Shown: piece after piece, positions 54,823 through 62,733 of the stretch
How the letters are laid out: every line of letters starts with the position of its first letter
How positions within the stretch are numbered: position 1 is the stretch's first letter
Assembly (NCBI RefSeq): GCF_020523625.1
Contig: NZ_JAJAQH010000006.1
Span: 682,001 to 746,000, forward strand
Direction of reading: 5' to 3'
Origin: Methylovorus menthalis
GTDB lineage: Bacteria; Pseudomonadota; Gammaproteobacteria; Burkholderiales; Methylophilaceae
DNA: 64,000 nucleotides
Notes under the pieces: generated by a model
What the model was told of the DNA's origin: nothing
The model's input: the letters and a program-made list of their open reading frames with translations, nothing else
Database searches by the model: none
Made by a program: the position numbers and the translations under genes

Positions 54823-55201
54823 GCCAGTAAGCGGCCTTCCCTCTTCTCAGTATCCAGCTTTGTATATTGCTATATCGGCAATTTTGTTCTTGTCTTAATG
54901 CTGGTAGTTTTTATATGGGCATTTGCTTCGCGCGCCTAGAGCAGCAGCTCTTGATGCAAATTCGAACTGTGCGCAATTATTATCATGCCTGCAATATAAC
55001 GCTATATTTTGGGGAGAGGAATAGCGTACCCTGCGGTATAGCTTAGCCATGATTTTTTTGCATAGGGTTTGTGTATGCGCCCTGAGCGTCACCAAGTGTC
55101 GGACGATTCCTACATGCGTCAGTTGGGCTCGCTGACAGGCTGGAATGCCATACGCGCATATACTGATTCAACGTTTTATTTTGTAGCGTGAAGGATGATG
55201 A
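54823..55201. other. 379-bp gene-free region before the dehydrogenase gene
   Basis: AT-rich promoter-like DNA between divergent genes. It holds a 15-bp motif TCGGACGATTCCTAC (55099-55113) that recurs before bphO at 58675. A minus-strand frame at 54895-55095 has no recognisable product. TTGCATAGGGTTTGTGTATG and TATACT (about 55160) are possible promoter pieces; I could not fix a start site. Confidence 0.4.
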
Positions 55202-56539
55202 ATGTCTGCACTAAAGATTTTACCCATTAGTCTGTTTGCTGTAGTACTCGCCGGATGCGGCGATACGGCGAACCTCCCGGTAGCCGATGGCATGGGCGCA
55301 AAGCCTGTATTGCCAGCACCAAAATCCACCTTTCTGCCGACGGTCAATGTAGCCAAGGCGGTGGGCTGGGATGGCAGTGCAAAACCCGTCGCGGCGGAAG
55401 GTCTGGAGGTCCGGCGCTTTGCCAGTGGTCTGGATCATCCACGCTGGCTATATACCTTGCCCAATGGCGATCTCCTGGTTGCGGAAAGCAATGCCCCGCA
55501 AAAAGATGACCAGAAATTCAGTCTGCGTGGCTGGATTGCTGGCTGGTTCATGCAGCGTGCCGGCGCTGGCGTGAAGAGCCCTGATCGTATCACCTTGCTG
55601 CGCGATACGGATGGCGATGGCGTCGCGGACTATCGCAAGGTGTTCATCGAGGCCCTGCATTCACCGTTTGGCATGGCCCTGGTCGGGAATGTCTTTTATG
55701 TGGCCAATGCCGATGCTTTGGTCAAGTTTCCGTATACACCAGGCGCTGACCATATTGAGGCTGCAGGTGAAAAGGTGGTGGATTTGCCCGCCGGAATCAA
55801 CCATCACTGGACCAAGAATGTGATAGCCAGTGCAGATGGCAGCAAGCTGTATGTCACGGTGGGCTCGAATAGCAATGTCGCCGAAAATGGCATGGATATC
55901 GAAAAAGACCGCGCAGCCATTCTCGAAGTCAATCCGGAGAATGGTCAATATCGCATATTTGCTTCTGGCTTGCGCAACCCGAATGGAATGGCGTGGGAGC
56001 CAAAAACCGGTGCTTTGTGGACAGTGGTGAATGAGCGCGATGAAATCGGCAGCGATCTGGTACCGGACTACCTGACCTCGGTGAAAGATAACGCTTTTTA
56101 TGGCTGGCCATACAGCTATTACGGACAACATGTGGATACTCGCGTGCAGCCACAGGATGCCGATAAGGTCAGCAAAGCCATTGCTCCTGATTATGCATTG
56201 GGGCCACATACTGCATCGCTCGGCTTGCTCGCAGCCAAGGGCAATACCCTGCCGGCAGCCTATGCAGAAGGTATGTTCATCGGCCAGCACGGCTCATGGA
56301 ATCGCAATCCGAAAAGCGGGTACAAAGTGATTTTTGTGCCGTTTGCGGATGGTAAGCCAGCAGAGCCTTCGCAGGATGTGCTGACCGGTTTTCTAAATGC
56401 CAAAGAAGAGGCGCAGGGGCGTCCGGTAGGATTAACGCTGGATCAGCATGGTGCGCTATTAGTAGCGGACGATGTGGGCAATACCATCTGGCGCGTGACC
56501 CCTAAATTTGTCACGGCATCTCAGGATGCTAAACCTTGA
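55202..56539 (+). CDS. Sorbosone-dehydrogenase-like (PQQ/SGDH-type) beta-propeller lipoprotein
   Basis: A 445-residue lipoprotein (lipobox LAGC, Cys19) of the soluble-glucose/L-sorbosone dehydrogenase family. A six-bladed propeller core has [21 protein letters not shown] near the start, and [42 protein letters not shown] and [20 protein letters not shown] later. It would act in the periplasm on an aldose or aldehyde if it carries PQQ, plausible in a methylotroph that makes PQQ. The substrate is unknown. Its start follows a long regulatory region, and the DUF3096 gene lies 46 bp downstream. Confidence 0.86.
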   Translation: MSALKILPISLFAVVLAGCGDTANLPVADGMGAKPVLPAPKSTFLPTVNVAKAVGWDGSAKPVAAEGLEVRRFASGLDHPRWLYTLPNGDLLVAESNAPQKDDQKFSLRGWIAGWFMQRAGAGVKSPDRITLLRDTDGDGVADYRKVFIEALHSPFGMALVGNVFYVANADALVKFPYTPGADHIEAAGEKVVDLPAGINHHWTKNVIASADGSKLYVTVGSNSNVAENGMDIEKDRAAILEVNPENGQYRIFASGLRNPNGMAWEPKTGALWTVVNERDEIGSDLVPDYLTSVKDNAFYGWPYSYYGQHVDTRVQPQDADKVSKAIAPDYALGPHTASLGLLAAKGNTLPAAYAEGMFIGQHGSWNRNPKSGYKVIFVPFADGKPAEPSQDVLTGFLNAKEEAQGRPVGLTLDQHGALLVADDVGNTIWRVTPKFVTASQDAKP

Positions 56540-56585
56540 TCATTTATCTTAGCTGTTCAACCCTCATGACTGACAGGAGCGTGCG

Positions 56586-56729
56586 ATGAATCTTCACCTA
56601 ACCCTTGGCCCGATTGTGTCTTTGATAGCAGGCATTCTGATTCTCGTCATGCCTCGCCTGCTTAACTATATTGTGGCTTTGTATCTGATCATCATCGGCC
56701 TGATCGGTTTGCTGGGCACTCCGCTTTAG
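56586..56729 (+). CDS. DUF3096 micro-protein (47 residues)
   Basis: A very small inner-membrane protein with two hydrophobic helices (LGPIVSLIAGILILVMP and YIVALYLIIIGLIGLLG) separated by a short RLLN turn, matching DUF3096. A GGAG precedes the ATG by about 7 bp. It lies after the sorbosone-dehydrogenase-like gene and ends 15 bp before a strong terminator, so the two may form an operon. The function is unknown. Confidence 0.8.
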   Translation: MNLHLTLGPIVSLIAGILILVMPRLLNYIVALYLIIIGLIGLLGTPL

Positions 56730-56743
56730 TAAGCAAGCACGAC

Positions 56744-56783
56744 AAAAAACCAGCTCATCAATTGTTTGATGGGCTGGTTTTTT
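56744..56783 (+). terminator. Rho-independent terminator after DUF3096
   Basis: AAAAAACCAGC and GCTGGTTTTTT arms with an inner CATCAA/TTGATG stem form a long, almost perfect hairpin with T-run. An AT-rich stretch of about 200 bp follows before the next gene, with TTTTAAA repeats (about 56873-56899) that may hold its promoter. Confidence 0.9.
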
Positions 56784-56985
56784 ATTTGCATGCGAATTTG
56801 ATTTAACGGGGCATATGAAAAATGACGGAATACCGACACTAATGACGATGTGTCATGCTCTATGAAAGGTTTGTTTTAAATAAATACTTTTTAAAACAGA
56901 TGGTTGCATTATTTTTTTACACCAGGTCTCCCGGTATGAATCCTGCAGGGGTATAGCTGTTAACTCTTAGTGATCTGATTACCCC

Positions 56986-57402
56986 ATGAAAGAAATTCTG
57001 TTGGCTTACTGTTATATTGTTGAAGCCAAAAATGTAGATTTGACGCACATCGGCAACGAAATACGCACGTATAGACGTTTTTTTATTGAGCAACAAATAC
57101 GCGGCACCATGATTTATGACGGTGAATATTTTATCCATCTTCTGGTGGGTAGCCCTTTAAGCATCGTTAAGGCGGAACACACGATGGATGCTTTGCAAAA
57201 GGGCATTCATAAAGAAATTCTGTATTACGGCAAGCTGGGCGAGGCGGTGGATGGCTTGAATCCGCTTTGGCAGGTTGGCTATATCCTCAATGATCAGGCA
57301 GAAGCGCCTGGCTATCTTGAAACTTTACGCGGCAGCAAGGGCAATATTGACGCCATCATTACCTGTTTTCAGCAGTTGCAGGCTATCAGCGATACCGTTT
57401 GA
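56986..57402 (+). CDS. BLUF-domain-like protein lacking the flavin-contacting residues
   Basis: A 138-residue single-domain protein with the BLUF sequence pattern: LLAYCYIVEAK (strand 1), IRGTMIYDGEYFIHLLVG (strands 2-3), then a helix and YYGKLGE. Classical BLUF proteins use a Tyr, an Asn and a Gln around FAD. Here Tyr8 is at the usual place. The Asn-Asn position reads RFF (31-33), and the Gln of F-x-Q-x-L-E-G is His51, with Val for Glu. Flavin photochemistry is therefore doubtful; it may be a non-photoactive relative. It lies 3.6 kb from the phytochrome genes. The identification rests on pattern only. Confidence 0.6.
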   Translation: MKEILLAYCYIVEAKNVDLTHIGNEIRTYRRFFIEQQIRGTMIYDGEYFIHLLVGSPLSIVKAEHTMDALQKGIHKEILYYGKLGEAVDGLNPLWQVGYILNDQAEAPGYLETLRGSKGNIDAIITCFQQLQAISDTV

Positions 57403-57437
57403 CTCCCACGCATTAACCCGCGCATTGCTTCTGTCAT

Positions 57438-57457
57438 GCCATGCCAATTGACATGGC
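57438..57457. promoter_or_regulatory. 20-bp near-perfect palindrome downstream of the BLUF-like gene
   Basis: GCCATGCCAATTGACATGGC is symmetric except for its C/A pair. No T-run follows, so it looks more like an operator than a terminator. A second palindrome, GTTTAAGTCTTTAAAC, lies at 57477-57492. The protein bound is unknown. Confidence 0.4.
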
Positions 57458-57592
57458 TTATCGCTTCTCACCCTTAGTTTAAGTCTTTAAACATGGTCAT
57501 CTACCTTCGGTGTGATATGCCAAACGTGCATTCTGGCTTTGTTGTGACCATAGACACAGCAATAAATGGGGACGACGTTAATATGGAGTCTC

Positions 57593-57658
57593 TTCCCTGT
57601 TGTTGGATACCCCCCCAACAATATTTCGGGCCTGCATCTGCAGGCCCATTTTTTTTGC
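57593..57658 (+). ncRNA. Candidate small RNA: C-loop hairpin plus terminator hairpin
   Basis: Hairpin 1 (57600-57623, stem TTGTTGG/CCAACAA) exposes a C-rich loop. After 5 nt comes hairpin 2 (57629-57648): perfect stem GGGCCTGCA/TGCAGGCCC followed by A and nine T. Together they have the layout of a bacterial small RNA with a C-rich seed and intrinsic terminator. The start is not located. A short open frame over the same bases has no recognisable product. It could instead be only a terminator of an upstream transcript, although the BLUF-like stop is over 200 bp away. Confidence 0.45.
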
Positions 57659-57738
57659 CTGAATTTTCCAGGGCAAATCCATCATGAATCTGTATTCGCC
57701 TTCTTTGCGTATATAGCGCAACTTCCTGAATTCTCTTC

Positions 57739-58593
57739 ATGCCGATCCACTCGATGATAAAACGTACTTTTTTTGCCTTTATCGCGCTGCTTTGCAGCGC
57801 TTGCTCGCCTGTCAGGTGGATGAACGCCTTGATTCCATCGGATGGTTATCGTGCCTATCTGGATATTGTTTATCAGCAGAACACTGGCAATGCGCTGGAT
57901 GTTTATGTACCCGCCCAAAAGCCGAGCCGTGCTGTGGTGGTGTTTTTTTACGGCGGAAGCTGGGAGTCCGGACGACGAGAGGATTATCGCTTTGCTGCCG
58001 AGGCATTGACGGCGCAAGGATACAGCGTGGTGGTGCCGGATTATCGAAAATACCCTGAGGTGGTTTTTCCGACATTTGTTGAAGATGCCGCTGCGGCAGT
58101 CGCATGGGTGCATCTCCATATTGCAGAGTATGGAGGCGACCCTGGCCGTATATTTGTCGCAGGCCATTCTGCCGGGGCGCATATTACAGCCTTGCTGGTC
58201 CTTGATCCTAAGTATCTCAAGACGCAGGGCATGTCGCCGATGGATCTGCGAGGCATGATAGGGCTGGCGGGTCCTTATGATTTTCTGCCTTTGCAAACGG
58301 CCAGGCTAAATGCCATTTTCCCGGGCGATCGCCTGCAGTTTTTAGCGCAGCCAGTGAATGTATTGCAAGCGCCCAATCCGCCCGTGCAATTGCTTGTTGG
58401 TTTAAAGGATAAAACCGTACTTCCCCGTAATAGTGAAAGCCTGGCACAGCGGATTAAAAAAACAGGGGGCAGGGTGGAGCTGCGCTACTTTATGGATTAT
58501 GGGCATATCGACATGGTGCTGCGACTGGCACGACCCTTCAGAGGGGATGGTAGTCTGGTGCAGGCGATAGGGGATTTTATTGATCGTCAGTAA
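57739..58593 (+). CDS. Alpha/beta-hydrolase (esterase/lipase-like) lipoprotein
   Basis: A 284-residue secreted hydrolase. A signal peptide with lipobox-like CSAC is followed by an alpha/beta core. It has the oxyanion segment VFFYGGSWESG (normally HGGxW; here Tyr replaces His), nucleophile GHSAG and a C-terminal His (DYGHIDMVL). It resembles carboxylesterases of the BD-FAE/DUF type. The start is uncertain: ATG 57739 or 57754, neither with a good ribosome binding site. The substrate is unknown. It lies in the sensory region without obvious operon links. Confidence 0.8.
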   Translation: MPIHSMIKRTFFAFIALLCSACSPVRWMNALIPSDGYRAYLDIVYQQNTGNALDVYVPAQKPSRAVVVFFYGGSWESGRREDYRFAAEALTAQGYSVVVPDYRKYPEVVFPTFVEDAAAAVAWVHLHIAEYGGDPGRIFVAGHSAGAHITALLVLDPKYLKTQGMSPMDLRGMIGLAGPYDFLPLQTARLNAIFPGDRLQFLAQPVNVLQAPNPPVQLLVGLKDKTVLPRNSESLAQRIKKTGGRVELRYFMDYGHIDMVLRLARPFRGDGSLVQAIGDFIDRQ

Positions 58594-58674
58594 GCGGATT
58601 GATCGTCCGGATTCCGCTTCTGTATTGAAATCCAGCACTGTGGTTAGTCAGAATGCACTATGTCAAATGACATA

Positions 58675-58701
58675 TCGGACGATTCCTACTTTCCCTATAA
58701 T
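58675..58701 (+). promoter_or_regulatory. Predicted bphO-bphP promoter with a 15-bp motif
   Basis: TCGGACGATTCCTAC (58675-58689) is followed after 6 bp by TATAAT (58696-58701), giving a start near 58708. The same 15 bases occur at 55099-55113. The motif overlaps the -35 region; no good TTGACA is present, suggesting an activator or other special factor. Confidence 0.55.
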
Positions 58702-58746
58702 TATCCAAAAAATAACAATGCCAAAAAACCAGGAAAGGCTACATGC

Positions 58747-59376
58747 TTGACGGTCTCTGCCCGCAGTAAGAATGGAGTCTCTCAGCTGATGCAACGTCTG
58801 CGCATTGCTACGCAGCCATTGCATCGCGAGTTGGATGCTCGCCTCCGCATATCGGCTCCTCATGCTGAATATGCCGATGTGCTGGCTCATCTCGGCCTTT
58901 TGCATGCGTGGTTGCAGCAGATATTGCCAATCATTCACACGTTGCATGATCCACTGCATGCCCAGGTAGTTGAACCCAATTTGCTAAGGTTTCAAGCCCT
59001 TAGCCTTGATCTTGATCTCGTAACCCCTTGCTACATGGACATTCATCCGCACTCTGCTGCCGTAGCCGAGATGGCGAATCTGCGCTCCGGTTATCGCTGG
59101 GGCATGCAATATGTGATTGAAGGCTCCATGCTGGGGGCGATCTCCCTGTTGCCGCGGGTAGCGCAACTTAGTCCGACTCGCAAAGCACCTCACTTTTTCA
59201 CTCTGGCGGCTATGCATGGCCGCATCCCATGGCAGGCATTTGCCAGCGCGCTGGAGCGCGAATGTCCTGATGAGGCGGCACAAATGGCCGCTGAGCAGGG
59301 GGCCCGAGATGCCTTCGCACTATGTTTGCAGACATATCACTTATCTCCCAGCGCCCAGGCCAGCCATGCAAATTAG
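58747..59376 (+). CDS. bphO: Biliverdin-producing heme oxygenase BphO
   Basis: Cleaves heme to biliverdin, the chromophore of the adjacent phytochrome. The heme-ligand His is in RIATQPLHRELD; the distal helix pattern GMQYVIEGSMLGAISL is typical. I place the start at TTG 58747 because AGGAAAGG precedes it by 8 bp and the predicted promoter lies just upstream. An in-frame ATG at 58660 would add 29 low-complexity residues, has no ribosome binding site and would put the promoter inside the gene. Either start keeps the enzyme domain whole. The end overlaps bphP by 11 bp, so chromophore enzyme and apoprotein are coupled. Confidence 0.85.
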   Translation: MTVSARSKNGVSQLMQRLRIATQPLHRELDARLRISAPHAEYADVLAHLGLLHAWLQQILPIIHTLHDPLHAQVVEPNLLRFQALSLDLDLVTPCYMDIHPHSAAVAEMANLRSGYRWGMQYVIEGSMLGAISLLPRVAQLSPTRKAPHFFTLAAMHGRIPWQAFASALERECPDEAAQMAAEQGARDAFALCLQTYHLSPSAQASHAN

Positions 59377-61558
59377 CGTTAATTTGCAGAATTGCGATCA
59401 GGAGCCTATTCATCTGGCAGGCGCCATTCAATCCTATGGCGCTCTACTTGCCTTTGATCTTGAGGGCAAGTTGCACTATTGCAGCGAGAATGTCGCAGAT
59501 TTTTTTGGCAGTGCGCCTATGCTGGGCCAGACGCTGGAGGTCCACCATCTTGAAAAGCTGAATGGCGCGGCTGGGCTCATATCGGAATATCTGGCGTCGC
59601 CGCATAATAGTCTGGTGAGCCACATCGCCACGCCTGATGGCATGTTTGAGCTAATGCTGCATATCGCTGCCGGAGATATCGTAGTCGCCGAAGTTGAGCC
59701 CGTTGTATCCAGCGCGGATAAACATGCTTTTTTCTCCACTTATTTTCAGCAGCTATTGAATGATCTGCGTGACCAGACCCATATCGAAAGCCTCTTGCAG
59801 TGCGTCACCGATCATTACCGCGAGTTAACCGGGTTTGACCGGGTCATGGCTTACCGTTTCCGGGCGGATGGTAGTGGTGAGGTGGTAGCAGAGTCACGTC
59901 ATTTGAACCTGGAGGATTGGCGTGGTCGGCGATATCCAGCAGCGGATATCCCGCAGCAGGCCAGGCGCCTGTATTTGCTGAATACCTTGCGTTTGATTGC
60001 CGACGTTGAGCAGCCACCGATCACGCTGCTGCAATTGCCAGGCATGCCGCCGCTGGACATGAGCTTTTGCCAGCTTCGTAGCGTTTCGCCCATCCATATC
60101 GAATATTTGCAGAACATGGGCGTTGCTGCCTCCATGAGCATTTCGATTGTGATTGATGGCCAGCTCTGGGGCATGATTGCCTGCCACCATATGCAGCCAC
60201 ATCGTATCGGCCGGGAAGAGCGCATGACCTGCCATATGCTGGGCACGATACTTTCTTCCGAGATACAGCGCCTGCAAGCGATTGAGGCACAAATGCGCCG
60301 GCAGCAGGTTGCCGAAATGCGCATAAACCTCTTGCCAGCACTGATGGCCGCCGAAGATTTTGGTAACCAGTTGCGTAGCGCGGTTGATGAGATTGCGACA
60401 TTGATTCCATCGGATGCGGCCGTGATCAGCTACGATGGTAAAAGCGCCGTCGCGGGCAATGTTTCCGAAGCATTCATACGCTCATGGCTATTCTGGCTGA
60501 ATCAGTCGCTGCCGGATGTGTATACGACCCATAAGGTGGATGATGTCCCCGTGAGCTTGCGTCCGGTCATGGGCGATATCTGCGGTGTCATGGCGATTTC
60601 GATTGATAAGGTCCACAAGAGCTGGCTGCTGTTCATCCGGCGAGAGCTTATCCAAACCATACGCTGGGGTGGCAAGCCGGAGAAACAATACAAGATTGGG
60701 CCGCTGGGCCCCAGATTAACGCCGCGTGGCTCGTTTGCGGAATGGAAAGAGACCGTGCAAGGGCAATCCGAGGCCTGGAGTCCTCTCGATGTGTCCATGG
60801 CCCAGGAATTGCATATGGATTTACTGAAAACCTGCAATGCACACAATGCCCGCAACGAGCGTCACCGTATCCAGCTCATGGCCATGCTGGGGCACGATTT
60901 GCGCGATCCGCTCAACTCCATCACCATGGCGGCGCAAATGCTGGAAATGCAGGATGGGGCGAATTCGAACAAGCTGGGCGAGCGTATCAAGAATTCCAGC
61001 ATGCGCATGCAACGACTGGTGCATCAGGTGCTGGACATGAGCCGCTTGCAAGCGGGCCTTGGTTTGCCGCTGGATATACAGCCTACGGACATTTCATTGC
61101 TGGTGCGTGACCTGCTTGCCGAGCATGTCACGGCGTATCCCGATATTCAGGTGCACGCCGATATTCCGGACAGTATTGAAGCGCAGGTGGATGCTGACCG
61201 CATTGCACAGGTGCTGTCGAACTTGCTTAGCAATGCACGCCACCATGGCGTGGCAGGGGATCCCGTGCGAGTATTGTTGAGTCGGGAGGTGGAGAAGATT
61301 TGCCTGCGTGTTAAAAATGCAGGCCCGGAAATTCCGGCTGAGACTGTCGGTGTATTATTTGATCCATTCAAGCGCAGGCAGGGGGTAAGTGAACTTAATA
61401 AGTCAGGCCTGGGGCTGGGCCTGTATATTGCACACCAGATCATCGCTGCCCATCAGGGGGATATCCGCTATGAACATGCGGAAGGGTATGTGAGTTTTAT
61501 TGTGCATTTGCCATGCACGATTCTTGGAAATGAGTCAGCCAAAAGAATTTCGCACTAA
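59366..61558 (+). CDS. bphP: Bacteriophytochrome histidine kinase BphP
   Basis: Red/far-red light sensor kinase, 730 residues. The chromophore-binding Cys10 (NLQNCDQEPIHLAGAIQSYG) lies in the PAS start, as in biliverdin-binding phytochromes. A GAF domain follows with the DIP motif (Asp194), then a PHY domain with the tongue motif PRGSF (453-457). The kinase core has His510 (GHDLRDPLNSI), N-box LSNLLSNARHHG and G-boxes up to the end. ATG 59366 fits known BphP N-termini; the frame is open to 59216, inside bphO. Its partners are likely the response regulator 55 bp downstream and the orphan protein after it. Confidence 0.96.
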   Translation: MQISVNLQNCDQEPIHLAGAIQSYGALLAFDLEGKLHYCSENVADFFGSAPMLGQTLEVHHLEKLNGAAGLISEYLASPHNSLVSHIATPDGMFELMLHIAAGDIVVAEVEPVVSSADKHAFFSTYFQQLLNDLRDQTHIESLLQCVTDHYRELTGFDRVMAYRFRADGSGEVVAESRHLNLEDWRGRRYPAADIPQQARRLYLLNTLRLIADVEQPPITLLQLPGMPPLDMSFCQLRSVSPIHIEYLQNMGVAASMSISIVIDGQLWGMIACHHMQPHRIGREERMTCHMLGTILSSEIQRLQAIEAQMRRQQVAEMRINLLPALMAAEDFGNQLRSAVDEIATLIPSDAAVISYDGKSAVAGNVSEAFIRSWLFWLNQSLPDVYTTHKVDDVPVSLRPVMGDICGVMAISIDKVHKSWLLFIRRELIQTIRWGGKPEKQYKIGPLGPRLTPRGSFAEWKETVQGQSEAWSPLDVSMAQELHMDLLKTCNAHNARNERHRIQLMAMLGHDLRDPLNSITMAAQMLEMQDGANSNKLGERIKNSSMRMQRLVHQVLDMSRLQAGLGLPLDIQPTDISLLVRDLLAEHVTAYPDIQVHADIPDSIEAQVDADRIAQVLSNLLSNARHHGVAGDPVRVLLSREVEKICLRVKNAGPEIPAETVGVLFDPFKRRQGVSELNKSGLGLGLYIAHQIIAAHQGDIRYEHAEGYVSFIVHLPCTILGNESAKRISH

Positions 61559-61613
61559 ATTAGAAATATAAAATATATATAAAATCAAACGACTAGAATA
61601 GAAGTGCAGGGTC

Positions 61614-61976
61614 ATGAAAAAAAGTATTCTGATTGTGGAAGATTACCTGGAAGCAGGGGCCACCTTTAAAGAGTTATTGGAACTCTTGGGGCATGAGGTG
61701 GCGTGGGTAGTGAATGGACAATCGGCCATGCAGAAACTGCATGAGGGGACATTCGATCTGGTATTCATGGATCTGAATCTGCCAGATATGCATGGGCTTG
61801 TCTTGTTGAAGCAGGTGCAGGATAAAGGACTGGGGCCAAACACGCGATTTATCGCCGTCAGCGGACACTCAGCAAAAGATGTGGCAGCCGTTGAGGCGAT
61901 CAAGGTGTTTGATCATTATCTGGAAAAACCGATTGATCTTGCCGTGCTGAACCGCATCCTGAGCTCTACCGCTTAA
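61614..61976 (+). CDS. Single-domain response regulator next to the phytochrome
   Basis: A 120-residue receiver domain only. Acidic pocket Glu9/Asp10, phospho-acceptor Asp53 (FMDLNLPD), Ser83 in the switch and Lys105 (LEKP) are all intact. With no output domain it must pass its signal by binding or by phosphotransfer, like CheY or Spo0F types. The 55-bp AT-rich gap before it (runs of TATA, TAGAAT at about 61597) may hold a separate promoter. A Shine-Dalgarno-like GCAGGG precedes the ATG. Confidence 0.93.
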   Translation: MKKSILIVEDYLEAGATFKELLELLGHEVAWVVNGQSAMQKLHEGTFDLVFMDLNLPDMHGLVLLKQVQDKGLGPNTRFIAVSGHSAKDVAAVEAIKVFDHYLEKPIDLAVLNRILSSTA

Positions 61977-62005
61977 CCGCGGACTTTAAGACGAAGGGAA
62001 TAATA

Positions 62006-62686
62006 ATGACGACAAAACAAGAGTCAGTATCGTCACATACCCACTGGCAGTTGGCGGGCATACGGCATCATGTATTCCTGAAGGTATTTTCGGTGCTACG
62101 CCATAATCTGCTGGGGCCGATTTCCGTCACCCGCATGAACCACTCCATCATGCGGCGAAATCTGGAAAAGGATGTGCTTGATAAAGGCAAGACTCTGGAG
62201 CGCCTGAACAAGATAGATATGCAGCTGGAAGAAGCTGTATTTGGCATTCGTGCCCTGAGTGTCTGGGATGAAACGAGTGATAACGAGGCGTTGCCGGAAG
62301 CGATTGTGAGCGCAGGCCTCAAACTCATGTCGGGATTTCTGACCCTGCGCAATATTTCGGTAGAGCGACTACCGGAGGATTCCGGTGTGGATTACGCAGT
62401 GGTGCGCGAGTCGCCATTTTTGTATGCGTGGCTGGGCTTGTTGTGCCACATCGAAGACCATGCCCAGCAGCCTATCGACCTGCATATCCATTTTCAGAAT
62501 CCCACACGCCTGGAGATCGTCATCACCCAGCCGCTTTATGATGTTAATGCACAACCTGCGGTTGATGATGCGCCGCATGCCATCATTGATCGTGCTGCCC
62601 TGCAGCTACTGGCGGATGACGCGGATGTTCAGTTTGACATCAGTCCACAAAGCATCACCATGTCCTGGCTGACTAAAAAAGCCTAG
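62006..62686 (+). CDS. Orphan DHp-like protein with a histidine box, possible phosphotransfer protein
   Basis: A 226-residue soluble protein that I do not recognise as a named family. Near the N-terminus FSVLRHNLLGPISVTRMNHS resembles the H-box of histidine-kinase DHp domains (R-H-x-L-x-x-P-x-S; His33, Pro38), followed by a second helix rich in Leu/Glu (ERLNKIDMQLEEAVFGIRAL). The C-terminal half is alpha/beta with no clear N, G1 or G2 ATP-binding boxes (IDLHIHFQNPTRLEIVI). This layout suggests a histidine phosphotransferase built from a degenerate kinase, as in ChpT or Spo0B. It lies 30 bp after the receiver gene and is probably its partner. Confidence 0.7.
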   Translation: MTTKQESVSSHTHWQLAGIRHHVFLKVFSVLRHNLLGPISVTRMNHSIMRRNLEKDVLDKGKTLERLNKIDMQLEEAVFGIRALSVWDETSDNEALPEAIVSAGLKLMSGFLTLRNISVERLPEDSGVDYAVVRESPFLYAWLGLLCHIEDHAQQPIDLHIHFQNPTRLEIVITQPLYDVNAQPAVDDAPHAIIDRAALQLLADDADVQFDISPQSITMSWLTKKA

Positions 62687-62733
62687 CCATGACTTAATGC
62701 GGGGGCGCTGGCATGGCCCCCGGACTTATCCCA

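Noticed and set aside
54895-55095. A 66-codon minus-strand gene in the gap before the dehydrogenase gene
   Set aside because: No ribosome binding site or recognisable product; codon use is irregular and the region looks like promoter DNA.
57493-57687. Short open frames over the double hairpin at 57.6 kb
   Set aside because: They run through a C-run, a GC hairpin and a T-run with no family resemblance; an RNA element explains the sequence better.
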